Under the pieces are notes generated by a model. That model was not told the DNA's origin and searched no databases. It worked only from the letters and a program-made list of their open reading frames with translations. Positions 27,925 through 39,207 of a DNA stretch of 64,000 nt are shown here, in pieces (within the stretch, counting starts at the first letter, position 1; the number at the start of each line of letters is the position of its first letter). The translations under genes were made by a program, and so were the position numbers. The DNA is from Kocuria marina (GTDB lineage: Bacteria > Actinomycetota > Actinomycetes > Actinomycetales > Micrococcaceae): positions 62,001 to 126,000 of the forward strand of contig NZ_JROM01000058.1 of assembly GCF_000786655.1 (NCBI RefSeq), given 5' to 3'.

Positions 27925-28719
27925 GTGGAACGGGAGAATACCGAGCAACGCATGACCTGCAGCGTGGTCATCCCCGTTCGTAACGACTCTTCCTATCTGG
28001 ACCGCTGTCTCCGGGCCCTGCGTGAGCAGACCCGCACCCCGGACGAGATCGTCGTTGTGGACAACGGTTCTACCGACGATCTCCCGGGGGTGCTGGACCG
28101 CCACCCCGAAGTGCACCGGGTATGGGAGCCCGTGCCCGGAGTGGCCGTCGCCGCGGCTGCTGGCTACGACGCCGCCCACGGGGACCTCATCCTGCGCTGT
28201 GACGCGGACAGCCTCCCCTCCCCCGACTGGGTCGAGCGACACGCCGCGGTGCTGTCACGGGCCCTGCGGGATCCGCGGGGGAAGACGACCGTGGCGGTGT
28301 CCGGGATCGCGCGGTTCGGGCCGCAGTACGGGTTGGCCGGACGCATCCTGGGAGCGGCATACATCACGGCCTACCGCCTGGTGGCCGGTACAGCCCTGGG
28401 CCACTGGGCGTTGTGGGGGTCCAACATGGCCTTCACCCGGGCGTGGTGGCAGCAGGTCCGGGGCGAGGTGCACCGGGATCCACGGGTGCACGACGACTTC
28501 GACCTCAGCTTCCGCGTCCGCCGCGATCAGCGCGTGATCATGGACCCGGGCAATGCCGCGATCGTGTCCTGGCGGGCCATGGTCTCCCCCGCTCGGATCC
28601 GCCGGCAGCTGCGCATGGCCATGGCCACCGTGTTCCTCAACTGGCGCGGTGAACGACCATGGGTGCGCATTCGGCGACGCATTCTCTCCAGCACCCTGAG
28701 TCGTGGGGGCAGCCGATGA
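27925..28719 (+). CDS. Family 2 glycosyltransferase
   Basis: GT-A fold transferase of about 264 residues. CSVVIPVRNDSSYLDRCLRAL, VVDNGSTDDLPGV, and ILRCDADSLPSPDW (DxD-type metal motif near 89) are standard GT2 elements; VHDDFDLSFRVR near 190 is the catalytic-aspartate region. GTG 27925 or ATG 27952 can be the start. It overlaps by 4 bp a small membrane protein, which may be its membrane partner. Acceptor unknown; cell-wall polysaccharide or carotenoid glycosylation are possible. Confidence 0.8.
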   Translation: MERENTEQRMTCSVVIPVRNDSSYLDRCLRALREQTRTPDEIVVVDNGSTDDLPGVLDRHPEVHRVWEPVPGVAVAAAAGYDAAHGDLILRCDADSLPSPDWVERHAAVLSRALRDPRGKTTVAVSGIARFGPQYGLAGRILGAAYITAYRLVAGTALGHWALWGSNMAFTRAWWQQVRGEVHRDPRVHDDFDLSFRVRRDQRVIMDPGNAAIVSWRAMVSPARIRRQLRMAMATVFLNWRGERPWVRIRRRILSSTLSRGGSR

Positions 28720-29261
28720 CGCCCGTGCGGACGCACAGCGTGGGCGGTATGGTCGCGTCGGCCATGTACTTCACCGCGATCATCGCCGCGGGCTACTACG
28801 CGCTGGACGGGCGCTGGGTGGACGTGGCGGTCCTGCTGCTCGCGGGACTGGGGCAGGTGATCGCGTTCCTGTGGTTCCGCACCCCGCATGCGCGAGCCGT
28901 GTGTTCGCTCATCATGCTCACCGCCGCCGTGAGCGCGGCCGAACAGCTCTACAGCAGGATCTGGTGGTGGGACATCCTCATCCACTTCGTGGCGCTGTAC
29001 GCCCTGGTGTGGATGGCGTGGAATCGCGTTCTGACCCACCACCCCCGGGTGCGGGGCCGGGTACGTGATCGTCCCGCGCTGCGGTTCACGTGGTGTGCGG
29101 TGGCCGGATTCGTGATCGCCGTGGTGTGGGAGGTCATGGAACTGTTGGGGTTCTTGTTCGTGACACCGGACATCCACATCCCGCCCCTGGACACGCTGGG
29201 GGACATCATCATGGGGGTGCTGGGAGCCGCCTGCGTGGGCTTCCACAGGGAACCGCGCTGA
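28716..29261 (+). CDS. DUF2238-like small integral membrane protein
   Basis: 181 residues with about five hydrophobic segments. The pattern WWWDILIHFVALYALVWMAW, then VIAVVWEVMELLGF, then LDTLGDIIMGVLGA resembles the DUF2238/YjdF membrane family (DxxHF, WEIxE and DTxxDxxxxxxG motifs). Function unknown. Translationally coupled to the glycosyltransferase. Confidence 0.65.
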   Translation: MTPVRTHSVGGMVASAMYFTAIIAAGYYALDGRWVDVAVLLLAGLGQVIAFLWFRTPHARAVCSLIMLTAAVSAAEQLYSRIWWWDILIHFVALYALVWMAWNRVLTHHPRVRGRVRDRPALRFTWCAVAGFVIAVVWEVMELLGFLFVTPDIHIPPLDTLGDIIMGVLGAACVGFHREPR

Positions 29262-29609
29262 GCGTCGTCGTCCCCGGCGGGTCGCGAACGGTCGCGTGAT
29301 CGGCGAGTCCCGACCCCCCAAGTGCCGGGACTCACCGCACGTTTGCGGCGTCGGCGAACGGTATGGAGCCCCGTGGGGGAACGGGGCGTTCGATCCGGAC
29401 GCGCGGTCACCGGCCGTGTGCTGGACCGAGGCGGGGGCCGGGGTGCAGTGCTCGGGCGACCGGGCTTAATCATAGTTGTTCACATTTGGGTTGTCCACAA
29501 TTAGATAGAGACGCCAGTTGTCCCTGGCTGTCACGGCGTCGTTCCGGGCTGGTCACGCCCAGCGCGGACGACGTGGCGCGCATCGGCCCGCGGTGCAATT
29601 CTGGGACGC
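29262..29609. other. Intergenic region with AT-rich promoter-like core
   Basis: About 350 bases. The first 200 hold no supported gene; 29466-29515 is AT-rich and contains the palindromic core TTGTCCACAA, noted separately. The remainder leads to the methyltransferase start. Confidence 0.6.
29491..29500. promoter_or_regulatory. TTGTCCACAA palindrome, possible operator
   Basis: Ten-base perfect palindrome within GGGTTGTCCACAATTAGAT. The same core lies at the centre of the ohr operator at 41235-41252. It is about 110 bases upstream of the methyltransferase gene. Chance is possible for a short match. Confidence 0.35.
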
Positions 29610-30227
29610 ATGACCCACGAACACGCTCCCCACCGCACGCCCGAGACCGCCGCCGACTGGGACGAACGCTACGGCGCCGCTCACATCTGGAGCGGCGAGC
29701 CCAATGGCGCCCTGATGGCGCTCACGTCGGACCTGGCTCCCGGCACGGCGCTGGACGTGGGCTGCGGTGAGGGTGCCGACGCCGTGTGGCTGGCCCGGCG
29801 CGGCTGGACGGTGACGGGCCTGGACGTCTCGCGCGTCGCCGTCGACCGCGCCCAGGCGGCGGCCGAAGCCGCGGGCGTCGAGATCACGTGGCTCATGGAA
29901 GGGTTCGGCGAGCGCCCCCTCGGCCCGTTCGACCTGGTGTCCGCGCAGTACCCGGCGGTGCCCAAGCGGGGCGACGACGCGGCGGAGCGCGCGTTCGCCG
30001 ACGCCGTGGCACCGGGCGGGCGGCTGGTGTTCGTGCATCACGAACTGGATGAGACACCTCACGGTTTCGACCCCGCCGATTACGTGATGCCGGAGGACAT
30101 CGTGGCGTATCTGACCGGGCAGGGGTGGCAGATCGAGACCGACGAGATCCGCGAGCGCCACCTGGAACGCGGTGCCGGGTCCGGCCACTCGCGGGACCGG
30201 GTGGTCGTGGCGCGGCGGGGCGCGTGA
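29610..30227 (+). CDS. Class I SAM-dependent methyltransferase
   Basis: 205 residues. DWDERYGAAHIWSGEPN start, then the SAM-binding ALDVGCGEGADAVWLARRGWTVTGLDVS (about 48-75). This arrangement resembles thiopurine/tellurite-resistance (TehB-like) methyltransferases. It overlaps the following MDR-type MFS gene by 4 bp, so toxic-compound methylation followed by export is a reasonable hypothesis but not proven. Confidence 0.8.
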   Translation: MTHEHAPHRTPETAADWDERYGAAHIWSGEPNGALMALTSDLAPGTALDVGCGEGADAVWLARRGWTVTGLDVSRVAVDRAQAAAEAAGVEITWLMEGFGERPLGPFDLVSAQYPAVPKRGDDAAERAFADAVAPGGRLVFVHHELDETPHGFDPADYVMPEDIVAYLTGQGWQIETDEIRERHLERGAGSGHSRDRVVVARRGA

Positions 30228-31645
30228 ACACCTCCGGCGTGGATCGTGCCTCGGTGGGGCTGCGCTCGCAGCGCGGTCCCGTCCTGCTGGCCGTGATGCT
30301 CTCCACGGCCCTGGTGGCTCTGGACGCCACGATCCTGGCGACCGCCGTACCGAGCATCGTGGGTTCCCTGGGCAACTTCGCCCAGTTCCCGTGGCTGTTC
30401 TCGAGCTACATGTTGGCGCAGGCGGTAAGTGTGCCGATCTTCTCCAAGCTCTCGGACATGTACGGGCGCAAACCCGTGATCCTCACCGGCGTGGGGCTGT
30501 TCCTGGTCTCCTCCGTGCTGGCGGGATGCGCGTGGAGCATGACGTCGCTCATCGTCTTCCGGGTGATCCAGGGATTGGGTGCGGGAGCCGTGGCGCCCAT
30601 GGGCATGACGATCGTGGGTGACATCTACACCGTGGCCGAGCGCGCCGCCGTGCAGGGCTATGTGGCCGGGGTGTGGGCGGTCTCCTCGGTCGTGGGGCCC
30701 ACATTGGGTGGGCTGCTGTCCCAGTTCTTGAGCTGGCGATGGGTCTTCTTTGTCAACATCCCGGTGGCCCTCGTGGCGGGGTGGCTGTTGCTACGCAGCT
30801 ATCACGAGAAGATCGAGCGCGAGGAGCACCGGGTGGACTTCACCGGCGCCGCCGTGCTCGCGATCGCCCTGTCCGCCCTCATCCTCGGTGCGCTGGAGGG
30901 CGGCAACGCGTGGGAGTGGCTTTCGGTGCCCACCCTGGTGTGCGGCGTCGTCGGCGTCGTGGGGCTGGCGATCTTCGTGGCCGTCGAACGTCGCGCGAGC
31001 GAACCGATCATCGACCTCGCGCTGTTACGACGCCGCGTGGTCGCGAGCACCACCCTGGTCTCCCTGGGCATCGGCGCGCTGCTGGTGGGGATGACGAGCT
31101 ACGTCCCCACCTATCTGGAGCGCACGGCCGGGGCCACACCGATCGCGGCGGGGGCGGCCGTAGCCGCGGTGAGCATCGGCTGGCCCGTGGCTGCGTCCAC
31201 GGCGGGGCGGATCTACATGCGGTGGGGCTTCCGGCGCACCGTGCTCCTGGGCGGTGCGATCGCGATCGTGGGAGCGGCCCTGACCGCCGCTCTGTCGCCG
31301 TGGCCGAGCGTGATCGGTATGGCCGTGTGCGCGTTCATCATCGGACTGGGACTCGGTTACACCGCGGCGCCGTCACTGATCATGGCCCAGTCCTCGGTGG
31401 AGTGGAACCAGCGCGGGTCGGTGACGGGTCTCAACATGTTCGCCCGCTCCGCCGGGTCAGCCGTGGGTGTGGCGATCTACGGCGCCATCGCCACCAACCT
31501 CATCCGCGCCGGCGGCGGTGAGGGCGATCCCGCCACCGTGATCCATGCCTCCGGATGGGTCTTCGTGGCGGCGGCGGTCACCGCCGTACTCATGGCCGCC
31601 GCCACGCTGGCCATCCCGCGGGACGAGCCGGGGGCGGTGGGGTGA
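30224..31645 (+). CDS. DHA2-type MFS drug/metabolite exporter
   Basis: About 473 residues with around fourteen hydrophobic segments, the DHA2 (EmrB/QacA) layout. Motif A GKLSDMYGRKPVIL-like sequence near residue 85 and motif C-like GPTLGGLLSQFLSWRWVFFVNIP (about 163-185) are visible. GTG 30224 overlaps the methyltransferase stop. Substrate unknown. Confidence 0.83.
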   Translation: MNTSGVDRASVGLRSQRGPVLLAVMLSTALVALDATILATAVPSIVGSLGNFAQFPWLFSSYMLAQAVSVPIFSKLSDMYGRKPVILTGVGLFLVSSVLAGCAWSMTSLIVFRVIQGLGAGAVAPMGMTIVGDIYTVAERAAVQGYVAGVWAVSSVVGPTLGGLLSQFLSWRWVFFVNIPVALVAGWLLLRSYHEKIEREEHRVDFTGAAVLAIALSALILGALEGGNAWEWLSVPTLVCGVVGVVGLAIFVAVERRASEPIIDLALLRRRVVASTTLVSLGIGALLVGMTSYVPTYLERTAGATPIAAGAAVAAVSIGWPVAASTAGRIYMRWGFRRTVLLGGAIAIVGAALTAALSPWPSVIGMAVCAFIIGLGLGYTAAPSLIMAQSSVEWNQRGSVTGLNMFARSAGSAVGVAIYGAIATNLIRAGGGEGDPATVIHASGWVFVAAAVTAVLMAAATLAIPRDEPGAVG

Positions 31646-31859
31646 GCCGCGGGAAATGGCGGGTCGGTGGGGTGTCCACGTGGGGCCCGGTACGCCGTCG
31701 CCGCCGGGGTTCGTGCGACGTCGACACCCCGGGACCCACGGTGGCCTCGGCGCTCGGGCTGGGTGCGACGTCGCCCCCGGGTTTGCCACGCAGCAGTGAC
31801 GTACCCGGTCCGTATGCCAACTTCTCCCCCACCACCTCTCCCTCCCCTACCCTGGCCCC

Positions 31860-32528
31860 ATGACCTCCTCCATCCGTCACCGCTTCACCGGCCACATCGC
31901 CGGGGTCGGCACGTCCTCCGGCACGCGTCTGGTGCTGGGGTGCTGGTCCCACACGCCGCAGGGCCCGTTCGCGGACGTCATGGTCGCCCACCCGGACGGA
32001 CGCCGTGAACTGCTGGCGCCCAACGACTGGGTCGCGCATTTCGTGTCCGACACCTACACCTTCGACACCGTCACCCGCGTCCCCGTGAACGTGCAGCGCA
32101 CGGGCTTCTCCCGCGCCTCCCGGTGGACGGTCACCGCGGGGCCGCTTACATGGCACTTCAGCGTGGGGCCGCGAGCGTCCCTGGGGTACCTGCTGCAGAC
32201 GGTCCCCCGACCGATCAGCACCTCGCTGACCTTCGCCCGGCTCACCGATCAGGTGGCCCACCGCGTGATGCCCGGCGTGCGCACCCTGGGTACGGCCGGC
32301 AACGACCGCACCGAGTGGTACGCCGCCTACGACCTCCACACCATCACCCACTCCCGCGCCACCTGGGACGACCAGGACCTGGGCCGCCTCACGGACATGA
32401 CCCCGGCCCCGGACTTCGGTTTCAGTTCCACCCCGCGCCGGCCCAGCCTCACCGCCCTGACCAGCACCGTCCGGGTGCCCGACGCCGTTGCGGTCACCTC
32501 CCCTGCGCGGACCCCGGAACTCGGGTGA
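31860..32528 (+). CDS. Conserved hypothetical protein, unknown function
   Basis: 222 residues, soluble, beta-rich by sequence (alternating hydrophobics in WTVTAGPLTWHFSVGPRA). No catalytic motif or known domain recognised. It heads a three-gene run (hypothetical, GNAT, methyltransferase) joined by 4-bp overlaps. The 214 bases before it are GC-rich without a supported gene. Confidence 0.6.
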   Translation: MTSSIRHRFTGHIAGVGTSSGTRLVLGCWSHTPQGPFADVMVAHPDGRRELLAPNDWVAHFVSDTYTFDTVTRVPVNVQRTGFSRASRWTVTAGPLTWHFSVGPRASLGYLLQTVPRPISTSLTFARLTDQVAHRVMPGVRTLGTAGNDRTEWYAAYDLHTITHSRATWDDQDLGRLTDMTPAPDFGFSSTPRRPSLTALTSTVRVPDAVAVTSPARTPELG

Positions 32529-33076
32529 GCGCCGTCGCCGAACCGGCAGAACTGCGTCGACTGAGACCGGAGGACGCGCCGGCGCTACAAGCGCTGCTCG
32601 AGGCGACCCCCGATTACACCCGCCGGATCAGTGGACACGCGCCCCTCCCCGGCGACGCCGCCGAGATCCTTTCCGCGCTCCCGCCCGGCCTCGCACGCGA
32701 ACAGAAGTACGACGTCGGGCTGTTCCGCGGGCCTACTCTGGCGGCCATGGCCGACGTCATCCGCAATTTCCCCGAGGAGCATCACGCTCACATCGGTCTG
32801 CTTCTCGTGCGGCAGGACCACCAGGGAGAGGGCCTGGGGCGGGCGATGCATGATGCCGTCACGAACCTCGTGAGCGGCTGGCCCGAGGTGACCACCCTGC
32901 GCCTGGGGATCGTGGAGACCAACGCGGCGAGCGCCGTCGGCTTCTGGAAGGCTCTGGGGTACGAGCCCACGGGCGAGACAGCGCCGTACGAGAACGACGA
33001 GGTACGCAGCCGTGTGACCTTGTGGGAACGACCGGTACACCCGACCCCGCCATCCCATGAGAGGACCGCCACATGA
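32525..33076 (+). CDS. GNAT-family N-acetyltransferase
   Basis: 183 residues. AHIGLLLVRQDHQGEGLGRAMHDAV (about 92-116) is the acetyl-CoA loop (QGEGLG), followed by LRLGIVETNAASAVGFWKALGYEPTGE. GTG 32525 overlaps the previous stop by 4 bp and the gene overlaps the next by 4 bp, so it sits in the middle of a small operon. Acceptor unknown. Confidence 0.8.
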   Translation: MSAVAEPAELRRLRPEDAPALQALLEATPDYTRRISGHAPLPGDAAEILSALPPGLAREQKYDVGLFRGPTLAAMADVIRNFPEEHHAHIGLLLVRQDHQGEGLGRAMHDAVTNLVSGWPEVTTLRLGIVETNAASAVGFWKALGYEPTGETAPYENDEVRSRVTLWERPVHPTPPSHERTAT

Positions 33077-33828
33077 CCCGGAACTGGTTCGAGCAGGGCG
33101 GAGGGAACTACGCCGCGCACCGCCCCGATTACCCCGCGGAGCTGGGCGCGGAACTGGCACGGATCGCCCCGCGACGGGGCACCGCGGTGGATGTGGGCTG
33201 TGGGACAGGCCAGCTCACGGGCTTGCTGGCCGAACACTTCACGCACGTGATCGGCGTGGACCCCGGTGAGGATCAACTCGCTCATGCCGCCCCCGTACGC
33301 GGCGTCGACTACGCGCGCGGGACGGCGGAGGACCTGCCCGTGGCCGACGGCCGCGCCGATCTCGTGACCGCGGCCCAGGCCGCACACTGGTTCGACCTGC
33401 CGGCTTTCTACACGCAGGCACGCCGCATCGCGGCCCCCGGCGCCGTCCTCGCACTCATCAGCTACGGCGTGGTGGAGGTGGAGCCGGGCCTGCGGGAACG
33501 TTTCGAGCGGTTCTACTGGCGCGAGATCGGCCCGTTCTGGCCGCCCGAGCGCCGCCTCGTGGAGACCGGGTACCGGGACATCGACTTCCCCTTCCCGCAG
33601 GTCCCGGTGGCCGCGCTGTTTATCCGGCGATCCTGGCCGCTCGATGCCTTCCTGGACTACCTGGGCACGTGGTCCGCGGTGCGCAACGCCGCGGAGTCCG
33701 GGCACGACGACGTTCTGCGCCATTACGCCGCCGACCTCACCGAGGCGTGGGGCGAACCGTCCCGGCCGCGCGACGTCGTCTGGCCCATCACCGTGCGGGC
33801 GGGCAGGCTGGACGGGGAGTCCCGATAG
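33073..33828 (+). CDS. SAM-dependent methyltransferase (methyltransferase type 11)
   Basis: 251 residues. AVDVGCGTGQLTGLLAEHFTHVIGVDPGEDQL (about 37-68) is the SAM site; GTAEDLPVADGRADLVTAAQAAHWFDLPAFY (about 79-109) matches small-molecule methyltransferases that form a hydrophobic acceptor pocket. Last gene of the three-gene run. Its 3' end overlaps the convergent VanW-like gene by 106 bp. Confidence 0.82.
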   Translation: MTRNWFEQGGGNYAAHRPDYPAELGAELARIAPRRGTAVDVGCGTGQLTGLLAEHFTHVIGVDPGEDQLAHAAPVRGVDYARGTAEDLPVADGRADLVTAAQAAHWFDLPAFYTQARRIAAPGAVLALISYGVVEVEPGLRERFERFYWREIGPFWPPERRLVETGYRDIDFPFPQVPVAALFIRRSWPLDAFLDYLGTWSAVRNAAESGHDDVLRHYAADLTEAWGEPSRPRDVVWPITVRAGRLDGESR

Positions 33829-34589
33829 GTGCCGCCCGTGCGCTTGGACCGGGTCTCCCGCAGCACCACGTTGTGCCGGCGCACCTGCTCCTCACCCGTC
33901 GCGGGATCCGTGACGCGGTAGAAGTACGCCTCGTCCTCGCGGATGTGGAACTTCTCCGGCCAGGTGTCGTCCGAGAGCAGCTGACCGCGCAGGTACTCGT
34001 CGTCCACGTACACGCGGAACTGGTAGCTCTGCCCGGTGTCGTTGCGTAGCCGGTAGTCCAGGAAGTTGTAAATGATGGACGTCCCGGTCCCGAACGGGAT
34101 CTGGCGTTTGAAGTCGGGGAACAGGTCCAATCCGCTGTGGTGGTGGTGTTCCACCACGGTCAGTGGCGAGTGCAGCGCCATCCAGTGCAGCAGGTTGGTG
34201 AACTGGCACATGCCCCCGCCGATCCCGACGTCCGCGTGGTCACCGTTGATCACCACACCCGGCAGGTAGCCGCGGGAACGCGTGGGATTGCCCACGAGCC
34301 GCCAGAAGGAGAACGTCCGCCCCGGGCGGATCACGATCCCGTCCACGAGCGGCGCGGACAGTTCCAGCGAGCGTGCCTTGCCCTCCTGCAGGTCCAGCTC
34401 GGTGTTGCCGAGCGTGCGCCGGATGAGTGAGTTGTGACGGTAGACCTTCACGGGCAGGTCCTCGGTCGAACGCTCGGCGGCGAACGCCCCGCGTCTGCCG
34501 AGGTCCTTCGCGCGCCGCTGCCATCTCTGACGCTCCACCGCAATGCGGTAGGTCAGTGGGGAGATCTCCGAAAAGAGTTTGGGTCCCAT
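33723..34589 (-). CDS. VanW-family protein
   Basis: About 288 residues from ATG 34589. The VanW core is clear: GIVIRPGRTFSFWRLVGNPTRSRGYLPGV (about 85-113), GIGGGMCQFTNLLHWMALHSPLTVVEHHHHS (about 122-152) and IIYNFLDYRLRNDTGQSYQF. The family occurs in some vancomycin-resistance loci, but its activity is not established; the invariant cysteine and histidines suggest an enzyme. No vanA/vanH/vanX relatives are nearby. The final 35 codons overlap the convergent methyltransferase and are probably poorly constrained. Confidence 0.82.
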   Translation of the reverse strand: MGPKLFSEISPLTYRIAVERQRWQRRAKDLGRRGAFAAERSTEDLPVKVYRHNSLIRRTLGNTELDLQEGKARSLELSAPLVDGIVIRPGRTFSFWRLVGNPTRSRGYLPGVVINGDHADVGIGGGMCQFTNLLHWMALHSPLTVVEHHHHSGLDLFPDFKRQIPFGTGTSIIYNFLDYRLRNDTGQSYQFRVYVDDEYLRGQLLSDDTWPEKFHIREDEAYFYRVTDPATGEEQVRRHNVVLRETRSKRTGGTYRDSPSSLPARTVMGQTTSRGRDGSPHASVRSAA

Positions 34590-34656
34590 GGACCCAGCGT
34601 AGGAACGCCCACAGTGATTCGCAATAGCAAACAAACGTTTTTAGTGAGCCTCTACC

Positions 34657-35244
34657 TCAGCGTCGTGCGACCCGCGCCTCGAGCCCCGCCTTCACGGAGG
34701 GCCATTCGTGCTCGAGCACCGAGTACACCACGGTGTCCCGCAGCACCCCGTTGCGCTCCAACCGGTCCGCGCGCAGCACACCGTCCAGCCGGGCACCGAG
34801 GCGCTCGATCGCCGTCCGGGACTGCTGGTTGGCCCAGCTCGTCTCGTAACGCACGCACCGGCACCCGAGCTCCTCGAACGCGTGGGTCATGAGCAACAGC
34901 TTGGACTCCGCGTTCGTCCCCGTCCCGTGGGTGGACGCCCGGTTCCACGTGTGCCCCACGCTCACGCGCGGCACACCCCACTGCGGGTCGTAGAACGTGG
35001 TCATCCCGAGCACGGCGTCGTCGGCCTGCCGCACGGTCACGAAGGGCAGCATGAATCCCTCGTCCTGCCACGTGAGCCACTTTTCCACGGCCGCGGCCAT
35101 GCCGCCCGGGTCCGCCACGCTCGTGTACCAGCGCTCCCACATGCGCCCGTCCTCGGTGGCCTCGATCAGCCCGTCCAGGTGCTCGCGGATGAGGGGTTCC
35201 AGGCGGACCAGCCGCCCGCGCAGTGTCACCGGTGTCCACGTCAT
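34657..35244 (-). CDS. RimJ/RimL-like GNAT acetyltransferase
   Basis: 195 residues. TLRGRLVRLEPLIREHLDGLIEA opens like RimJ/RimL proteins; VSVGHTWNRASTHGTGTNAESKLLLMTHAFEELGCRCVRYETSWAN (about 95-140) includes the acetyl-CoA loop and QSRTAIERLGAR the C-terminal strand-helix. It may acetylate a protein N-terminus or a small amine. Monocistronic. Confidence 0.8.
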   Translation of the reverse strand: MTWTPVTLRGRLVRLEPLIREHLDGLIEATEDGRMWERWYTSVADPGGMAAAVEKWLTWQDEGFMLPFVTVRQADDAVLGMTTFYDPQWGVPRVSVGHTWNRASTHGTGTNAESKLLLMTHAFEELGCRCVRYETSWANQQSRTAIERLGARLDGVLRADRLERNGVLRDTVVYSVLEHEWPSVKAGLEARVARR

Positions 35245-35428
35245 GGAATCACTGTCTCACGACGACGCCGCGCGGCCCGCGCGCGCAGCCCCTGACGGGT
35301 TCATAACCCCGCAGGACAGCGACTGCCTCCCTACAGGTGTATGCCCACCCCCAAGGGTGCTGACAGTATGGGAGGACCACGTCGCACTCCATGACCGCGG
35401 CGTGCGTCAGCTTCGTAGGAGGATCGTC

Positions 35429-37648
<2,220 letters not shown>

Positions 37649-37678
37649 TGAATAGGAAGTAGTCGTACTATTTCCGCC

Positions 37679-37718
37679 GATTGCCCGCGGACCGCTCCAC
37701 CGCGGTCCGCGGGCAATC
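37679..37718. terminator. Terminator after katE, 17-bp perfect stem
   Basis: The 17 bases at 37679-37695 pair with 37702-37718 around TCCACC. Confidence 0.85.
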
Positions 37719-37780
37719 TCCGCCTTCAGAGACACCCTACCCGCGCCGAGCACCCACCTTCCCGAGCGGAGAACACCATC

Positions 37781-38878
37781 ATGACGACCGTCCCCACCCG
37801 AACCGTGACCCCGACCGCTCGCGGACCCGTGAGCACGGCCCTCCTGGAGATCCTGACCGACCCGGAGGAGACCCCGGCGAGCGGGTACGCGGCGCTGTCC
37901 GAAGCAACGGCCACCGCGGTTAACGCGTCGCAGGACGTCCTCGCGGACGAGGACCTGCAGCTGTCCCTGTTCCTGCTCTACCTGTTGCACTACGGGCCCG
38001 CGGAATTCGTGACCGCGGACCGCGAGTGGGATCCCGAGCTGCTGCGCGTGCGCACAGTGCTCGAGGCCGGTTTCGAGGCCGAGCTGCGCCGTCGCGTGCC
38101 CCTCCCCGATCCCCTGCCCGGCGACTCCGCGCAGCTCGTGGACACGATGTTCGCGATGACCGGCGGGGACGCTAAGCCCACCCTGGCCACGTGGCTCGCC
38201 CGGCACCCGAGCGAGGAGATCCTGAGCGAGTTCCTGGTCCACCGCTCCATCTACACGCTGCGCGAGGCGGACCCCCACTCGTGGGGCATCGCCCGGTTGC
38301 GGGGCCGCGCGAAGGCGGCGCTCGTGGAGATCCAGTCGGACGAGTACGGCGGGGGCCGTCCCGAGCGCGTGCACGCCACGATCTTCGCGCAGACCATGCG
38401 AGGTTTCGGCCTGGACGACACCCTGGACCACTACCTGGACCTCGTGCCCGCCCCCACGCTCGCGTCCATGAACCTCATGAGCCTGTTCGGACTGCACCGC
38501 CGGTTGCGCGGGGCCATCGCGGGTCACCTCGCGGCGTTCGAGATGACGTCCTCGATCCCCAACAAGTACTACGGCCGAGCGTTCCGCAAGCTCGGTTACG
38601 ACGCGGACGTCACCTGGTACTACGACGAGCACGTGGAGGCCGACGCCGTTCACGAACAGATCGCCGCGCGTGACCTCGCCGGGGCGCTCGCCCAGGACGA
38701 GCCCGAGCTGCTCGAGGACGTCCTGTTCGGCGCGGCCGCGTGCCTTTACGTGGACGGGCTCATGGGTGATCACATGCTCGAGTGCTGGTCAGACGGGCGG
38801 ACCTCCCTGCGCGGGAGCATGCCGGGACTGCAGACCGTGGGTTCCGAGGCCCCGGTCGCCGAGCGGGTGGCCCTGTGA
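37781..38878 (+). CDS. Iron-containing redox enzyme family protein (haem-oxygenase-like fold)
   Basis: 365 residues, all-helical by sequence. It matches the Iron_redox group of haem-oxygenase-like di-metal proteins: LFLLYLLHYG, GGGRPERVHATIFAQTMRGFGLD (about 187-210), WYYDEHVEADAVHEQI (about 280-295) supply the histidines and glutamates expected to bind two metals. The ATG has GCGGAG upstream. It overlaps by 4 bp the CDGSH protein, an Fe-S partner. The reaction is not established; related proteins oxidise or cleave small substrates with O2. Confidence 0.78.
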   Translation: MTTVPTRTVTPTARGPVSTALLEILTDPEETPASGYAALSEATATAVNASQDVLADEDLQLSLFLLYLLHYGPAEFVTADREWDPELLRVRTVLEAGFEAELRRRVPLPDPLPGDSAQLVDTMFAMTGGDAKPTLATWLARHPSEEILSEFLVHRSIYTLREADPHSWGIARLRGRAKAALVEIQSDEYGGGRPERVHATIFAQTMRGFGLDDTLDHYLDLVPAPTLASMNLMSLFGLHRRLRGAIAGHLAAFEMTSSIPNKYYGRAFRKLGYDADVTWYYDEHVEADAVHEQIAARDLAGALAQDEPELLEDVLFGAAACLYVDGLMGDHMLECWSDGRTSLRGSMPGLQTVGSEAPVAERVAL

Positions 38879-39186
38879 GCGAGCAGGATCCACGCACCAC
38901 GGACGACGGGAGCCCCGTCCTCTCGGTGGCGCACGACGCCGAGGATCCCGTGGTGATCACCCCGTGCCCGGACGGGCCGCTCTTGGTGCGCGGTGACGTG
39001 CTGATCGCCCCGGAACCGGGGGCCGAGCCGCAGAAGCCGCCGCGGCGCGTCGTCGCCCTGTGCCGGTGCAACATGTCGTCGATCGCGCCGTTCTGCGACG
39101 GTTCGCATAAGCTCGCGAACTTCCGCACCCGCCCGCCGCGGTACAACATCGGCAACCCCCGCGAGGATCCCGGCGAGGAGGACTGA
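38875..39186 (+). CDS. CDGSH iron-sulfur protein (mitoNEET-like)
   Basis: 103 residues. CRCNMSSIAPFCDGSH (about 62-78) is a complete CDGSH 2Fe-2S motif (C-x-C-x2-S-x3-P-x-C-D-G-S-H). Such small proteins carry electrons or clusters. GTG start, coupled to the Iron_redox gene, so it is the likely electron donor or cluster sensor for that protein (inference). Ends at a strong terminator. Confidence 0.88.
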   Translation: MSEQDPRTTDDGSPVLSVAHDAEDPVVITPCPDGPLLVRGDVLIAPEPGAEPQKPPRRVVALCRCNMSSIAPFCDGSHKLANFRTRPPRYNIGNPREDPGEED

Positions 39187-39207
39187 GCCGGACATCGGAG
39201 ACCTGAA

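Noticed and set aside
33644-33913. Extra small frames around the methyltransferase/VanW overlap
   Set aside because: They are alternate-frame readings of two supported genes.
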